Positions 1-9,180 are shown, numbered from the stretch's first letter. The stretch: 16,284 bases of DNA from Isohypsibius dastychi (GCA_034696485.1 JAQIWT010000692.1:1-16284); one strand, 5' to 3'. Program-made: numbers and translations. The notes: generated by a model from the sequence alone, not told the origin.

Positions 1-876
1 ATACCAACAAAACTTTCGGTATAATTTCCCCGAAAACAGCCTGACGTGAATACTGCCAATAACCAACTTCCGGTGAATGAAGTCCTGATTCGTGGGCAGC
101 CACAGCACTGGTACTCCCGCGAGGACGAAAATCCTGCTTCATGAAAAGTAAACCGACACAAACTACAAGCCATGGACCGCTGAGGGACAGAGTGCGGAAG
201 AAAGCCGATGTTTTCTGATGACGGGTTCGAAACAATGGCGGAGGTATCCATATATTCTGGACGAAGTACCATGATGCACTGACAGCTAACGCAACTGCAC
301 AGTAGATATTCCCAGAATCCTTCAAATTTCTGAATAAATCCAACCTGAAGACATCCACGATCAACGATTCTTTCGGTTCAAGGTACAGATGTTCAAAGCC
401 AACGAATACAAAATCGGAAATGAAGCTCCAAAACGCCAGAAGAAAGAGGGTTCCTGCTACCTGCTTGCAAAATATCTTAATGGCAGCAGGAAGCAGAAAC
501 CTTCGGTAGAAATAATCTTGTTGATTCGAGATAAATGGATGAGGCAAGCGGTAGCCCATGCGCAATCTACGTAGACTCTCGGCCTCTAAAAAAAGAAACC
601 AGAGTGTAAAGTTACGTCGGAATCAGACAAAGATCTGAATTAAACAAAATACAACTTACGCTGTTTGTCAACTGTTTGTTCCGCGTCGAAAATCGTCTTA
701 TACTTGGGCTCAACGAAAAGTGATTGTCGGTTTGTGGAAGGTCCTGCTACAACTGCGTTGCTAACTAAACCAGACGATGCTGCAGCAGCTGATTGAGGAT
801 GCCGCTGCTCTTCTGGTTGATGGCTGTATGTTGAAGGGTAAGCGGCATTAATTCTTGCGTGGTTCATGGCTGCCAT
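1..876 (-). CDS. Unrecognised multi-pass membrane protein, 5' part (runs off left edge)
   Basis: I read exon 1 as 876-660, starting at ATG 876 (a second in-frame ATG lies at 867). It ends in phase 1 at C|GTAAGT. A 74-nt intron ends in TTTCTTTTTTTAG, and exon 2 runs from 585 to the window edge with no stop, so about 267 codons are visible and the 3' end is missing. The first 80 or so residues are polar and low complexity (Ala, Gln, Ser rich). Exon 2 then has an Arg-rich stretch (AESLRRLRMGYR) and about three hydrophobic segments, near VAGTLFLLAFWSFISDFVF, IYCAVALAVSASWYFV and WLVVCVGLLF. This suggests a cytosolic N-tail followed by a membrane domain. I do not recognise the family. The in-frame splice and a 585-nt stop-free exon with periodic hydrophobic blocks support real coding. 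An acceptor nearer the donor (TTTAATTCAG) is excluded because it leads to a stop. Confidence 0.6.
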
Positions 877-1347
877 CACAAAGTCATCACGAAAAGCAGA
901 AAACAACAGAAAAGTTACTCCGCAGTCCGCACTCCGCAGAGGTAATGCAAAATACACCCCCCCCCCTTACAGGTAGGTACTAGGTAGTACACTAAAGTAT
1001 TTCATCGCGGAACGGGGATACGGGACGGCGAGCCTCCGGATAGCTTGCCGGAGAGTACGGCCACAGCACTTCGGTTATTTTACCGGAATTGTTCTCCGTA
1101 TTATTTTCCGTTTTTTATTAGTCGATCTATCGTATCCGTGGTATGCAATAGTCGAGTATGGCAAGGGCATATAAAACATTTATAAGGTATATACGATTGG
1201 TTCGTCTCTCGGCTGATACGGATTACAAAATCTCTTTCATCGGACAATATTGTCCTTTCCACTAACTGGAACAGAATGTTCTGAGTAAACAAATCCTTGA
1301 GTCAATGGTAGTTTAACATCATCGGGTACCCGGTGGAAATTCGATTC
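877..1347. promoter_or_regulatory. Intergenic/promoter region of the leftmost minus-strand gene
   Basis: No coding exon is supportable in these 470 bases. They hold a C10 tract at 957-966 (G10 on the transcribed-sense strand), about 80-90 nt upstream of the ATG at 876, and a short hairpin (CTCCGG...CCGGAG, 8-nt loop) near 1031-1050. The minus ORF through 1101-1292 shows no splice context or protein-like features and was left out. Confidence 0.4.
957..966. repeat. Mononucleotide C10 tract
   Basis: Ten consecutive C on the plus strand, lying upstream of the start codon of the minus-strand gene at 876. It reads as G10 in that gene's sense direction. It may be a promoter element or a hypermutable microsatellite. 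Confidence 0.9.
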
Positions 1348-1353
1348 TTTATT
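1348..1353 (-). terminator. AATAAA polyadenylation signal
   Basis: Minus-strand AATAAA overlaps the TAA stop of the Gly-rich protein gene, which implies a very short 3' UTR. Confidence 0.55.
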
Positions 1354-1828
1354 AAGGTTTCACAGTAGTTGTCGGTGGTGTAGGAGCGGCAGCCGCAGAT
1401 CCACTGGAACCTTCAACGAAACACACCGGTACTGTTAAAACAACAAGCAAACTCGTCAAGTTGGGATTTTCATACTCGAAAGCAACGATTGTAGCACCAG
1501 TCCCCAAATAAGCCCTCTCATCCCTTGACCCACTCCATATTGACCACCCCCTCCCGTGCTTCCTGCCGTACCGCCGGTTCCACCGTAAAACACCGGGTAA
1601 TAGCCACCTTCGTGACTGCGTTTTCCGCGAGAAGATATCCTGTCTGAAAACAAATACGATTTTAGATCATTGTCGGTCCGCTTGGAGATACAAACGGGCT
1701 GGACTGGATGATACAAAAAATGAAGTCACTATGCAGATATTACCGTTCCGTTCACCGGCGAATCCCGAGTTCGCCTCCAACCGGCATATGATCGCGCTCA
1801 AAAGCAACGATAAGGTCAACACTCGCAT
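1352..1828 (-). CDS. Small secreted or single-pass Gly-rich protein, 3 exons
   Basis: Exons 1828-1744, 1643-1476 and 1431-1352 join in phase (85+168+80 nt) to give 110 residues. The start MRVLTLSLLLSAII is followed by Cys, Glu and Asn-Ser, a good signal peptide of about 19-20 residues. Around residue 35 there is a dibasic RGKR motif of furin type, then a Tyr/Gly-rich stretch (GGYYPVFYGGTGGTAG). A hydrophobic segment (GLIWGLVLQSLLSIPVCF) could be a membrane span or amphipathic helix, and the tail is Ala/Pro/Thr rich and ends in VKP. The donors are G|GTAATA and A|GTATGA; the acceptors are TTTTCAG and TTAACAG. The stop TAA overlaps a canonical AATAAA (1353-1348), which supports the 3' end. I do not recognise the family. 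It could be a processed peptide precursor, a cuticle-like secreted protein or a small type I membrane protein. Confidence 0.65.
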
Positions 1829-1847
1829 ACTAAAAATTTGCGAACAC

Positions 1848-2070
1848 ATGCTATACAGCTTCGTACTAAATGATCGTGGAACTCTGAAAACAGCGACTAA
1901 AGAAAGCGGACAAAGTTTCTGGAAGGCCTTACTAGTATTTTTTTATGTGCACGCAAAACTTGCTTATATTCAAATCCACTCGGTAAACAGTTGGTTTAGT
2001 TGGCATCACTATCTTCCTGTTCGGCGTTTTTGTCGCTGTCGCCATAACCAGGATCATGTTTCCGGGCTGA
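1848..2070 (+). CDS. Possible tiny single-pass membrane protein, 2 exons
   Basis: ATG at 1848 opens exon 1 (1848-1914), which ends in phase 1 at A|GTTTCT. A 76-nt intron ends at GGTAAACAG (1990). Exon 2 (1991-2070) encodes a clean transmembrane stretch (GLVGITIFLFGVFVAVAI) followed by TRIMFPG and a stop, giving 48 residues in total. An alternative donor at 2058 would replace the last residues with a short polar tail encoded downstream. The donor is not strong. The start lies only 19 nt from the divergent start of the Gly-rich gene, and antisense to the membrane stretch there is an Asp/Asn-rich frame, so chance is possible. I do not recognise the family. Upstream exons may exist. Confidence 0.35.
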
Positions 2071-2126
2071 GTGCGAAAAAAACTTTTAATATTTCCCGAG
2101 CGAGCAAGTGATGTAAACTCCAGTAG

Positions 2127-2358
2127 CAGCAACAGGTGCCAAGATACTGAAAGGCTCAGAATGCTGGACATTGATACGTAGTGTTGAACTGGTTTACAAC
2201 TTCGAGTATCCAAGGTGAGTTCATTACATGAGCACAAGTACGCACCACTCCACTTAAAAAGCAGCTGCTCTTAACGAAAAACTGCCATTTTTCCAACAAT
2301 ATACGGAAAGGAAGAAAACTGGAGACCCGAATGAAATTTACAAATGCGATATGAAGTA
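2127..2358 (+). other. Possible terminal plus-strand coding exons, unassigned
   Basis: A plus-strand frame reads protein-like (ILKGSECWTLIRSVELVYNF) and ends at a strong donor AG|GTGAGT after 2213. Joining to an acceptor at about 2310 (GGAAAG) continues in phase with KKTGDPNEIYKCDMK and a TAG at 2356-2358, convergent with the next gene. The upstream connection and start are not visible, and the acceptor is weak. This may be the 3' part of the small gene before it, or chance. Confidence 0.22.
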
Positions 2359-2424
2359 GGTACGCAAAATCGAATCAGAAATCAAATATATCCAAAACGT
2401 TAGCAACAGCAGATGCATATTGCG

Positions 2425-3822
2425 CTATTTCTTGGGTCCCAGACGCGAAGCTGTTCCTGAAGCCACAGAGTCCAACTGAATAACCATCATGCGACCTAGT
2501 AAATCGGACAACACATGTGAGAACAAAAAGATACTTAGTCGAAACGATTTGCAACATGATATTCTGTCAAAAACAAATCTCAATATCATGTCTTACAAGT
2601 GGTTAAAATTAAACAACTCCCACACCATTACGATGTTCCCACCTAATAAATTCAACTCGGAGGCCAAAATAATAACACCGTTACAAAACGCATTAAAAAA
2701 TCCACTACCATCCTATAGCTGTTTGATCAAAAACTACTCACCATCAAGCTCCCGATTATTATATTCTTCCAACGCGGCCACAGCCGAGTCTCGCTTCTTA
2801 AAATTAACGAGCGCAATTCCACCACTCTCAAAATTTGCCCCGTCATATCCCGGAAATGAGTTGAAAAGGTCCTAAAAACCAAACCATAAATAAACACTAC
2901 CAGATAAACTCAGCAACCATTTCTTGACCGAACTTACGTTGAGGTCACTGATGGTAACTGACTGAGCCAGATTGGCAACTCTCAAGGCACAAGGTCCGGT
3001 TGGTACTCGAGAAGGGGTAGCTTGAACCTGGCTCGGAGGCAAGGAATACGAAGTGGAGTTTCGGAGTAAAGGAGCAAGAAGTGGCGCAATAGCGGATCTC
3101 TGAAAAAAGCGTTCATAACTAAACACATTTCACCAAACAACAGACCAAAAAACCATTCGCAACAAAATCACAACAATGATTAAACTTACAACAGCCTGAT
3201 TAAACGAATTTCTGTCCGTAGTACTTGGTCCAGCCAGGTGTGAAATGACAGCATTTGTATGCGACGTCGGAAGAGGAGCACGCGATCTGGGACCCATCTG
3301 AATTCAATCTAATTAATCCCGCTCACCACGTACCAAAGAAGCTCGTGATCAGGGTGGATCGCACAAATTACCCCACGAACTCCACCAGCTCCACGCTGCG
3401 TTGTTGATCGAGCTTGTGAATTCAGAATCTGCCTGGCATCTTTTATGGCTCCACGTCCAGCTCCCCGACGGAGATTCCCAACAAGTCTGGAATTTAAAAT
3501 CGTTTTTAAAACTTTGGACAGTTACAAGAGCGCTTTCAAGTCTTCATTTGAGCTATAGTACATTTTGAGTTTCGACTACTGCACTCACGGAGCTTTTTGT
3601 CGACGACCAATGTTTGATCGGGCATCGACAAATCCTTTTCGTCCTTTATTGTTCCCTTTCTGTCCCTTCTTCTTTCCAGACTTCCGAGCAGCTGTTGTTC
3701 CAGCCCCAGCGTTGGTGAAAGTTTGGTTACCAAGTCGTTTAGTCTGCTTTTTTGGTCTGCAAAATCAAAACATCAATCTCGTTATCAGTAAATAAACCCA
3801 TCCAAGTGACACACCTGGCCAT
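2425..3822 (-). CDS. POLDIP3: SKAR/POLDIP3-like RRM protein (mRNA export/translation adaptor)
   Basis: Seven exons join in phase to 253 residues: 3822-3815, 3756-3589, 3486-3372, 3297-3190, 3099-2938, 2871-2742, 2495-2425. The first exon holds only ATG GCC AG before a GTGTGT donor. The N-terminal third is Lys/Arg/Gly rich and carries DAR repeats (FVDARSNIGRR and IKDARQILNSQ), which resemble the DARxxI repeats of human POLDIP3. A Ser/Pro-rich linker follows. From about residue 171 there is an RRM: ALRVANLAQSVTISDLNDLF for the first strand and helix, GIALVNFKKRDSAVAALEEY, then NNRELDGRMMVIQL. The protein stops 14 residues after the RRM core, so the long C-terminal tail of the vertebrate protein is absent. 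In that family the protein couples the exon-junction complex and S6K1 to export and translation of spliced mRNA. An ALYREF-type protein is the main alternative; the DAR repeats argue against it. Confidence 0.78.
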
Positions 3823-4382
3823 GGCTGGAGCAGTAGAAGTATTCTGGAGAAAAATCCGTAAAAGGATGGTGGCTGAGAATCTTCTGGTTCCAGATAGTCC
3901 AGATAGGTGATAGATGAAATGCGACTGGAAGAATTGGATCTGCAAATTTACGGATATGCTCGTTTTGGGAAGTTTATCACCCCCCCCCCCCTGAAAATTC
4001 GAACGATATGGTACGTATTTGTTTTCTTTCGCGATGATAAATGATTGTTGTTGATTATTCGAACTGTGAGTCACATACTTTTAATACAGAAAAGATATTA
4101 TTTGCTCTGTATTCTATGTGTCAATGTTCTAGTACGTACATGAAACTACACACGGAAGGTCACCTATCATAACACCTATCAGTTTCCAATTTTTATTCGC
4201 GGGAAATCATCAGGAAAGCAGGGGCATGAACCGAAAACATGAAGCAGTAGCACAGTCGGGAAATATGTCTCTGAAATCATATATCCCAGTACCCGGAAAT
4301 TAACAATATATTAGAGAGATGAGCAGAACTGAAACCAAATCGCGCTTGATCTACAACGTTATCACATAAAAAACCCGAAAAA
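3823..4382. promoter_or_regulatory. Intergenic: SKAR-like promoter and OTUD3 3' flank
   Basis: No coding exon is supportable. The long minus ORF over 3739-4074 is 5' flank read through the first exon and intron of the SKAR-like gene. A C12 tract sits at 3980-3991 (G12 in gene sense). The rest is AT-rich with no recognised element. Confidence 0.4.
3980..3991. repeat. Mononucleotide C12 tract
   Basis: Twelve consecutive C on the plus strand, about 160 nt upstream of the SKAR-like start codon. It reads as G12 in the sense of that gene. Confidence 0.9.
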
Positions 4383-5992
4383 CTAAGCAGAAATAATTTT
4401 CAACTGGGCGACTCCTTTACAAATTTCATCGACATTCGGCACAGTCTTGCTATTTGTTGCCACCGAATCAGCTGCGCTGATCCTGTCTTCTTGTTCCTGT
4501 TTCTTATTCATTTTCCTTATTGTCTTCTTCTGATGTTTTGTGAGCGGCTGAAAGCAACGCCAGTAAACAGAAACTGAGATCAACAAAAACGAACCTACAC
4601 ACCTTGGCCTTTTTCTTTTGCGTGGGTTTAGATGAGGGCTTAGTAGGTGGTGGTCCTTCGGGTTCGGAGATCGCAGAATCTTCGTCTGCAACATCTGTCG
4701 CAGGAAGGGTTTCAAAGGGAAGCGCAATGGAACTATTCAGCTCAATATCCACTGAAGACACTACCATATCTAAGCCGATATCCACATATGCTGGAACACA
4801 ATTTTCATCGGAAAATGATTCAGCTGGCCGGTCATCGACACACCCTGTTCAAAAAATGAATGACATAAGCTAAATAATAAATGAAAATAAAATAAATTAA
4901 ATATCCAATAATGATAAATGAATAATAAAAATGAATGATTTCCATTCCGATTGTCAGCCTTGCACCCTTTCAATACCGATGATTTCGATTCAAAAAATTG
5001 TTCACCTTGTACAACGAAATTATCGTCGGAACTGCTTAGATCTGCGTCCAGAGTATTTCCCTGGCAGAGAGTTTCCTCGTCTTCGTCTGGTTCCACGACA
5101 ACTCCCGAATCCCCCGAATCCACACTGTGACCTCTACGGCTTTCGTCTTCGTGCTTCTTTTGATCATTCAGAAAGACATCGGCAGCCTGGTTGGAAAAGC
5201 GATCATCAAGGTGTCTCAGGCTGTCATAGTGATTTCCACCGGAATAAACTAAATGCAGTTGTTTGAGTCCTTTCGTATCGGAAGCGGAACACGGAGGTAG
5301 CTGCAAAAATGGAAACTGTCAAGCAACGAATAAACCGAAAAATTAAGATGCAAAATTACCTGAATCACAAATTTCTCTTCTGGCTGATGAACATATACAA
5401 CTCTGTTGAAAACTCGAGCAAAAGCGACGAGACATTCATTTCCTCCATAGGTCCCATTCTTCGCTAGCTTTTTCAACCTCTCGTCAAAGCTCTTTTCTTC
5501 ATCTTGTTCGTGATAAGTTTCGAAATCATCTCTATGGTCAGTCTACGGACAAATAACATGTTTAAATGACAAAGGTTTTCCTTATCAAAATGCACAGTAT
5601 AGTGACAGACTCACAATATATTTCAGGACAGTGTCTCGGTAGAATCTATGATTTCCTTCCTTTCCTTCCATTTGATCCGAGAACGCACGAAACATACAAT
5701 TCCTATAAAACGAAGATCAGACGTGCGATGGGAAGCACTCTGCCTACTAACGCACTCACCCATCACCCATCACAGATCGGACCTGAAAACCTTGAGAGCT
5801 GAAGTAAGCATCTCGCTCGCATTTTCCACCGTCCTTTTTGCAGGCTCGAGGAAGACGCGCTCTTCTTGGTAAATTCCCACTCCCAACAGCAGCGCGAGAA
5901 TCCACTTCTGCTACCTTCTCCACAGATTTGTTGGCACGGGCATTGTCTTTTTTGGTGCTGGCTTTTTTCTGCTGTCCTTTTTTCTTGGCCAT
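4383..5992 (-). CDS. OTUD3: OTUD3-like ovarian-tumour-family deubiquitinase
   Basis: Six exons join in phase to 401 residues: 5992-5760, 5702-5615, 5542-5360, 5300-5006, 4844-4603, 4547-4383. The human protein is of similar length (about 398). A Lys-rich N-terminus (MAKKKGQQKKASTKK) leads into the OTU domain. The catalytic motif MGDGNCMFRAFSDQ is split by intron 1 within the Gly codon after Asp77, and the nucleophile is Cys80. NGTYGGNECLVAFAR and VVYVHQPEE follow, and SGGNHYDSLRH supplies the catalytic His192. After the OTU domain the chain is acidic and Ser rich, then ends in a basic tail (LTKHQKKTIRKMNKK). I see no clear UBA domain, which human OTUD3 has. OTUD3 cleaves ubiquitin chains and stabilises substrates such as PTEN in mammals. 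It faces a plus-strand gene 118 nt away, so a shared bidirectional promoter is likely. Confidence 0.92.
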
Positions 5993-6109
5993 CACGAATA
6001 TTCACGATTTCGACATCAAACACAAGATATCAAGCAAACATCAATCGAGGAGCTATCCAGCGGTGGATTCTTTGCAGCCTTTAAGAAAGAACAACAGGAT
6101 ATCGCTAGA
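5993..6109. promoter_or_regulatory. Bidirectional promoter region between OTUD3 and a plus-strand gene
   Basis: The start codons of OTUD3 (minus, 5992) and the plus-strand gene (6110) are separated by about 117 nt. No TATA box is visible. The plus frame across it is stop-free and somewhat protein-like (SGGFFAAFKKEQQDIARM), but it has no upstream ATG, so I treat it as 5' UTR. Confidence 0.45.
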
Positions 6110-6981
6110 ATGAAGTACGTGAAATTTCGGTTAAATAACAAAATCCGTTTCGTTTTGGACTTTCGTTTGTTGTGGCGGATGTATTTGGTTGCTCAACCAT
6201 CCCGTGCACGTAACACGTGCAACTCGTGGTGAAAACTTAACGTGTGGTACCGTGACGTAAAGCGGCCACTTATTCAGATTTAGTAAGTTGTGTGAAGTAA
6301 GTGACCTTTTCCCCAATGGTCTGCTAATTAGCTTTCCATGCTCATCATCCTTTTGATCATCGCTTCAGTTTGAGTTTAGCATCAGAACTTTATTCACTAC
6401 AAACTTCCGATCTTGTGATGTTGTTTCAAGGATTCTCATCTAACGAAAGAGCACCTGGTTTCCGTGAGAAAGAAATGCTTCTACTCTTTGTTCTTGTCAA
6501 TCAGATCTTCAAAACAATCTTAAATCAAACATGATCCAAGTAGAGCAACATAACCCAAAAACGCAGTTACACAGCAGAACTAAAAAAGCGAAAGTCAAAG
6601 CGCGTGGCTCAGGGAATACTCAAAACCGAAAGGGTTAAATTATCCGGAAGCATGCAGAAAAGCAATAAAGTCGCCAAACAAAAAACCAAGACGACTGGAG
6701 ATCATTGGTCGCACATCAATCATATCGTAATACAGACACCATCCTGTCGTTCTAATATCTGGGGCTCAAAGCATCACTCATCTCCGCCGACAAAATTCAG
6801 TTTAACATCCGGCGCCGGGCAAATGTCATGCTGTCAGATTGAGCAAAAGAGCCAGGTGGGGAATTACTCAGACGTTTGCTCTGACGAAAGCTCGTGCTCG
6901 GAAGGCACCTGGAAAAACGTACATATAGAAATACCGAAGTTATCTATTGTTCACAACAGTGATGTAACTAGAGTTTACTAA
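6110..6981 (+). CDS. Unrecognised basic, disordered protein, about 4 exons
   Basis: The proposed exons are 6110-6114 (ATG AA before a strong GTACGT donor), 6369-6463, 6505-6633 and 6671-6981, giving about 179 residues. Exon 2 (LSLASELYSLQTSDLVMLFQ) follows the acceptor CGCTTCAG. Its donor C|GTGAGA and the pyrimidine-rich acceptor TTGTCAATCAG bound a 41-nt intron, and the phase is kept into LQNNLKSNMIQVEQHN and a Lys/Arg block (TKKAKVKARG) that looks like a nuclear localisation signal. The last join (a 37-nt intron, 6634-6670) is the least certain: without it the frame stops at 6638, and a separate small ORF from ATG 6652 would cover the rest. The C-terminal part is Ser/Cys rich (SDVCSDESSCSEGTW) and ends at TAA 6979-6981, with AATAAA close behind. 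I do not recognise the family. Confidence 0.5.
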
Positions 6982-7015
6982 GGACTGAAAATCTATCATT
7001 TGTTTCGAGAAAGTT

Positions 7016-7021
7016 CAATAA
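7016..7021 (+). terminator. AATAAA polyadenylation signal
   Basis: Canonical AATAAA about 35 nt after the stop codon of the plus-strand gene ending at 6981. The transcript would extend into the 3' side of the convergent VEGF-like gene. Confidence 0.5.
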
Positions 7022-7109
7022 ATTATTAATAATCAGCAAATGAAATTTTCACAGCCGAATCATGAAATGTCATGTTTAATTTTATGTATCGAAAATAAGA
7101 GGTCTTGAC

Positions 7110-8550
7110 TTACGCGCAGTAAAACTGAGTGTCGAAAACAAAACCATGCGGACATGCTCCGCCGATATTGGGACATCTACACTGACAACTGAAAAGCAGA
7201 CACCTAACGATTCAGTTTCAATATTTTTGCAGAAGTCAAACTCACAGCGTTGAATCCCAGACCCGATGAGGTCCACAGCTGTTCAACATGGAAGAATCCA
7301 AGCAGACGCACTTGCAGTTGCTGGCGTCAAACCTCTGATTGACTGAACAGTCGCTCGAGTTCTGCCGGCAAGCGCATGAACAAGCCTATGTGACAAACAT
7401 GATGGTTACAATTTAATACCCTTGGTGAGACAAAAATAAAACTTACCAAATCTTCCGTCAAAGTAACGACAGCTTGACCAACAATCTGGAGTCTTCCTTT
7501 TAAATAGGCCAAATGCATCCCCTAAAGCAAAACACGTAAATTGAGCAGCTCTGATTATAAGCTTTTATGAGCTCAATGCTGACCTTTCGGGTAATTGGTC
7601 TCGATTCCGTGGATTTGCAGATCAAACTGGAATCCCCACAACAGCCACCACATCGTTTCACAACAGTACATTGAGGCCACACTGTTAATGACACATTGGC
7701 TGGCTTCGGCATCGGTACGACGGCTACACGAAACAGAAATGCAACAACTATTCGACCATAGCAGTTTTTTCGAAACATACAGTTGCGTGGCTCGCACCGG
7801 GCGTTTTCTGCCATCTGTGGTTCTTCCATCACTACGAAAATATTGGTATAAATGCTGTCCACTTCCTTCCATCTTGATTGATAGTACCTTCCAGACGAGC
7901 TGACCGGAAGTTAGTGGTGACAAATACAGGTTCGACATCCGACCTTGTTATTCCCCGGTCTTCTTCCACGGGAGAGATTTCAGGTGCTGACATTCGCGCT
8001 GAAAGTAATCAATAAGTTAGAACTGTAGTAACACATGAAACTATAAATCTCGCATTTAATTACTTCTGTATTCCAGCGGCGCATATTTTATCATCAAGTT
8101 CTGTAAAACTTCCTCGTTTTTCTCGGGAGATTCCCGAATCTCAGATGCTCCGGATTCAGCGTGAGGCGAGAATTTTTCCAAAAACTGATCCGAAGTCATG
8201 GATGAGATTTCAGCTAGCGCATCTGCCGGCGCCTACGATGATAAACATGTACCGGAAGTAGAATAAACCGGTTTAGATCTTCGAAAAAAGCGGATCAAGT
8301 TTATTTTTCATTCACAGACATTAATTCAGTTTTTTGCGGTCGATGACTTCAACACTTAAGAAACGAATTCATGTACCTTTATATCAGGATTAATACAACA
8401 AGTTGGATCATCTACTGGCTCGCTCTGGACCGGATCCATGTCTTTGATCAAGAAGTCGCCATTAATGTACCGAATCCCTTTTCCAGATTGAACAAAAAAA
8501 ATCAAAATAAGCACAGGAAAACAGAGACGAGTCGATGAGAAGAGAGGCAT
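7110..8550 (-). CDS. PDGF/VEGF-family growth factor (Pvf-like), secreted
   Basis: Eight exons join in phase to about 316 residues: 8550-8377, 8232-8064, 7998-7944, 7899-7781, 7723-7584, 7521-7447, 7385-7246, 7188-7110. An in-frame ATG at 8577 is an alternative start. The N-terminus (PLFSSTRLCFPVLILIFFVQ) is a signal peptide, followed by an acidic propeptide-like region. The cystine knot has all eight expected cysteines: C168 (RCEPRN), C191 (TVWPQC), C197, C200 and C201 (VVKRCGGCC), C208 (LIC), then C246 and C248 (ACSCAC) after LQIVGQAVVTLTEDL. The first two Cys are 22 residues apart once the 57-nt intron is removed, as the family requires. NVS at 182-184 and NSS near 253 are N-glycosylation sites. 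The Cys-rich tail (CSVNQRFDASNCKCVC, then CRCPNIGGACPHGF) resembles the CxCxC repeats of VEGF-C/D and insect Pvf. It is expected to dimerise and activate a VEGFR/PVR-type receptor kinase. The last donor (GC|GTAAGT at 7114) could splice to a 7-nt exon ending at 6978. Confidence 0.88.
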
Positions 8551-8577
8551 TTTCCAGATCCAGTTACGAAAGGTCAT

Positions 8578-9180
8578 CAGAATTATGGCACTGCAAAGAT
8601 AGCGGAACGGTTCATCTATCGGCCATTTATGTGAATTTTATCACAAGCACAGATAAAATATGACATTTTGCCGATTCGTCGAATTCCCCGCCACATTGCT
8701 ATCGAGAAATTCCAAGACGGTGTTTAACATGGAAAACATTACGCGCATTGAATTACACCAAATGTCATGAAATTTTCAAGCTCTGTAATCTTGTGAACCC
8801 AATGTGATACCCAATGAGTATATTGGGCTTTACCGGCTGTCCATCCGTTCAACAAAACTGTGCGTCATTCATCATAACGCACACCCAGCAAGGCAGCCGC
8901 AACACCATTGGCAAACTTCCGCTTACGATAAGCCAGACGGAACGATAACCAAAGCCGCAAAGAAGATCAATTTGTAATTTCAAAATCACACCCCTTTATA
9001 TCAAAATTTTAAAAACATTCTCTGAAAAATTCAGCCGGCAACACTAATACTCTTGATTTGATTGCAGATTCAAAACAGCGGAATCATCATCACTATCTCT
9101 TTGTTAGAAAGTTGGTGTATATAAATACGAAACAACTCACCAAAGTAAAGTATGAACAGTCGGATTGTTAGTAAACAACT
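8578..9180. promoter_or_regulatory. Intergenic: VEGF-like promoter and METTL22 3' flank
   Basis: I see no supportable exon in these 600 bases. A TATATAAATA stretch lies near 9117-9126 but has no recognisable gene at the right distance on either strand. The VEGF-like gene on the minus strand must be driven from within this region. Confidence 0.35.

Noticed and set aside
221-232. GGTTCGAAAC, resembling a tRNA B box
   Set aside because: It is inside a long coding exon, lacks the CC that closes the B-box consensus, and no A box or cloverleaf surrounds it.
2489-2875. 128-codon plus-strand frame
   Set aside because: It is antisense to two SKAR-like exons and the 246-nt intron between them; the minus-strand RRM reading is much stronger.
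3739-4074. 111-codon minus-strand frame ending over the SKAR-like start
   Set aside because: It reads through the 5' flank, the 8-nt first exon and intron 1. The spliced start MAR|PKKQTKR joins in phase to the DAR-repeat exon.
4931-5266. 111-codon plus-strand frame
   Set aside because: It is antisense to OTUD3 exon 4, which carries the catalytic His motif.
9117-9126. TATATAAATA as a plus-strand core promoter
   Set aside because: The only frame downstream is antisense to METTL22, and AT-rich decamers are expected in a flank of this composition.
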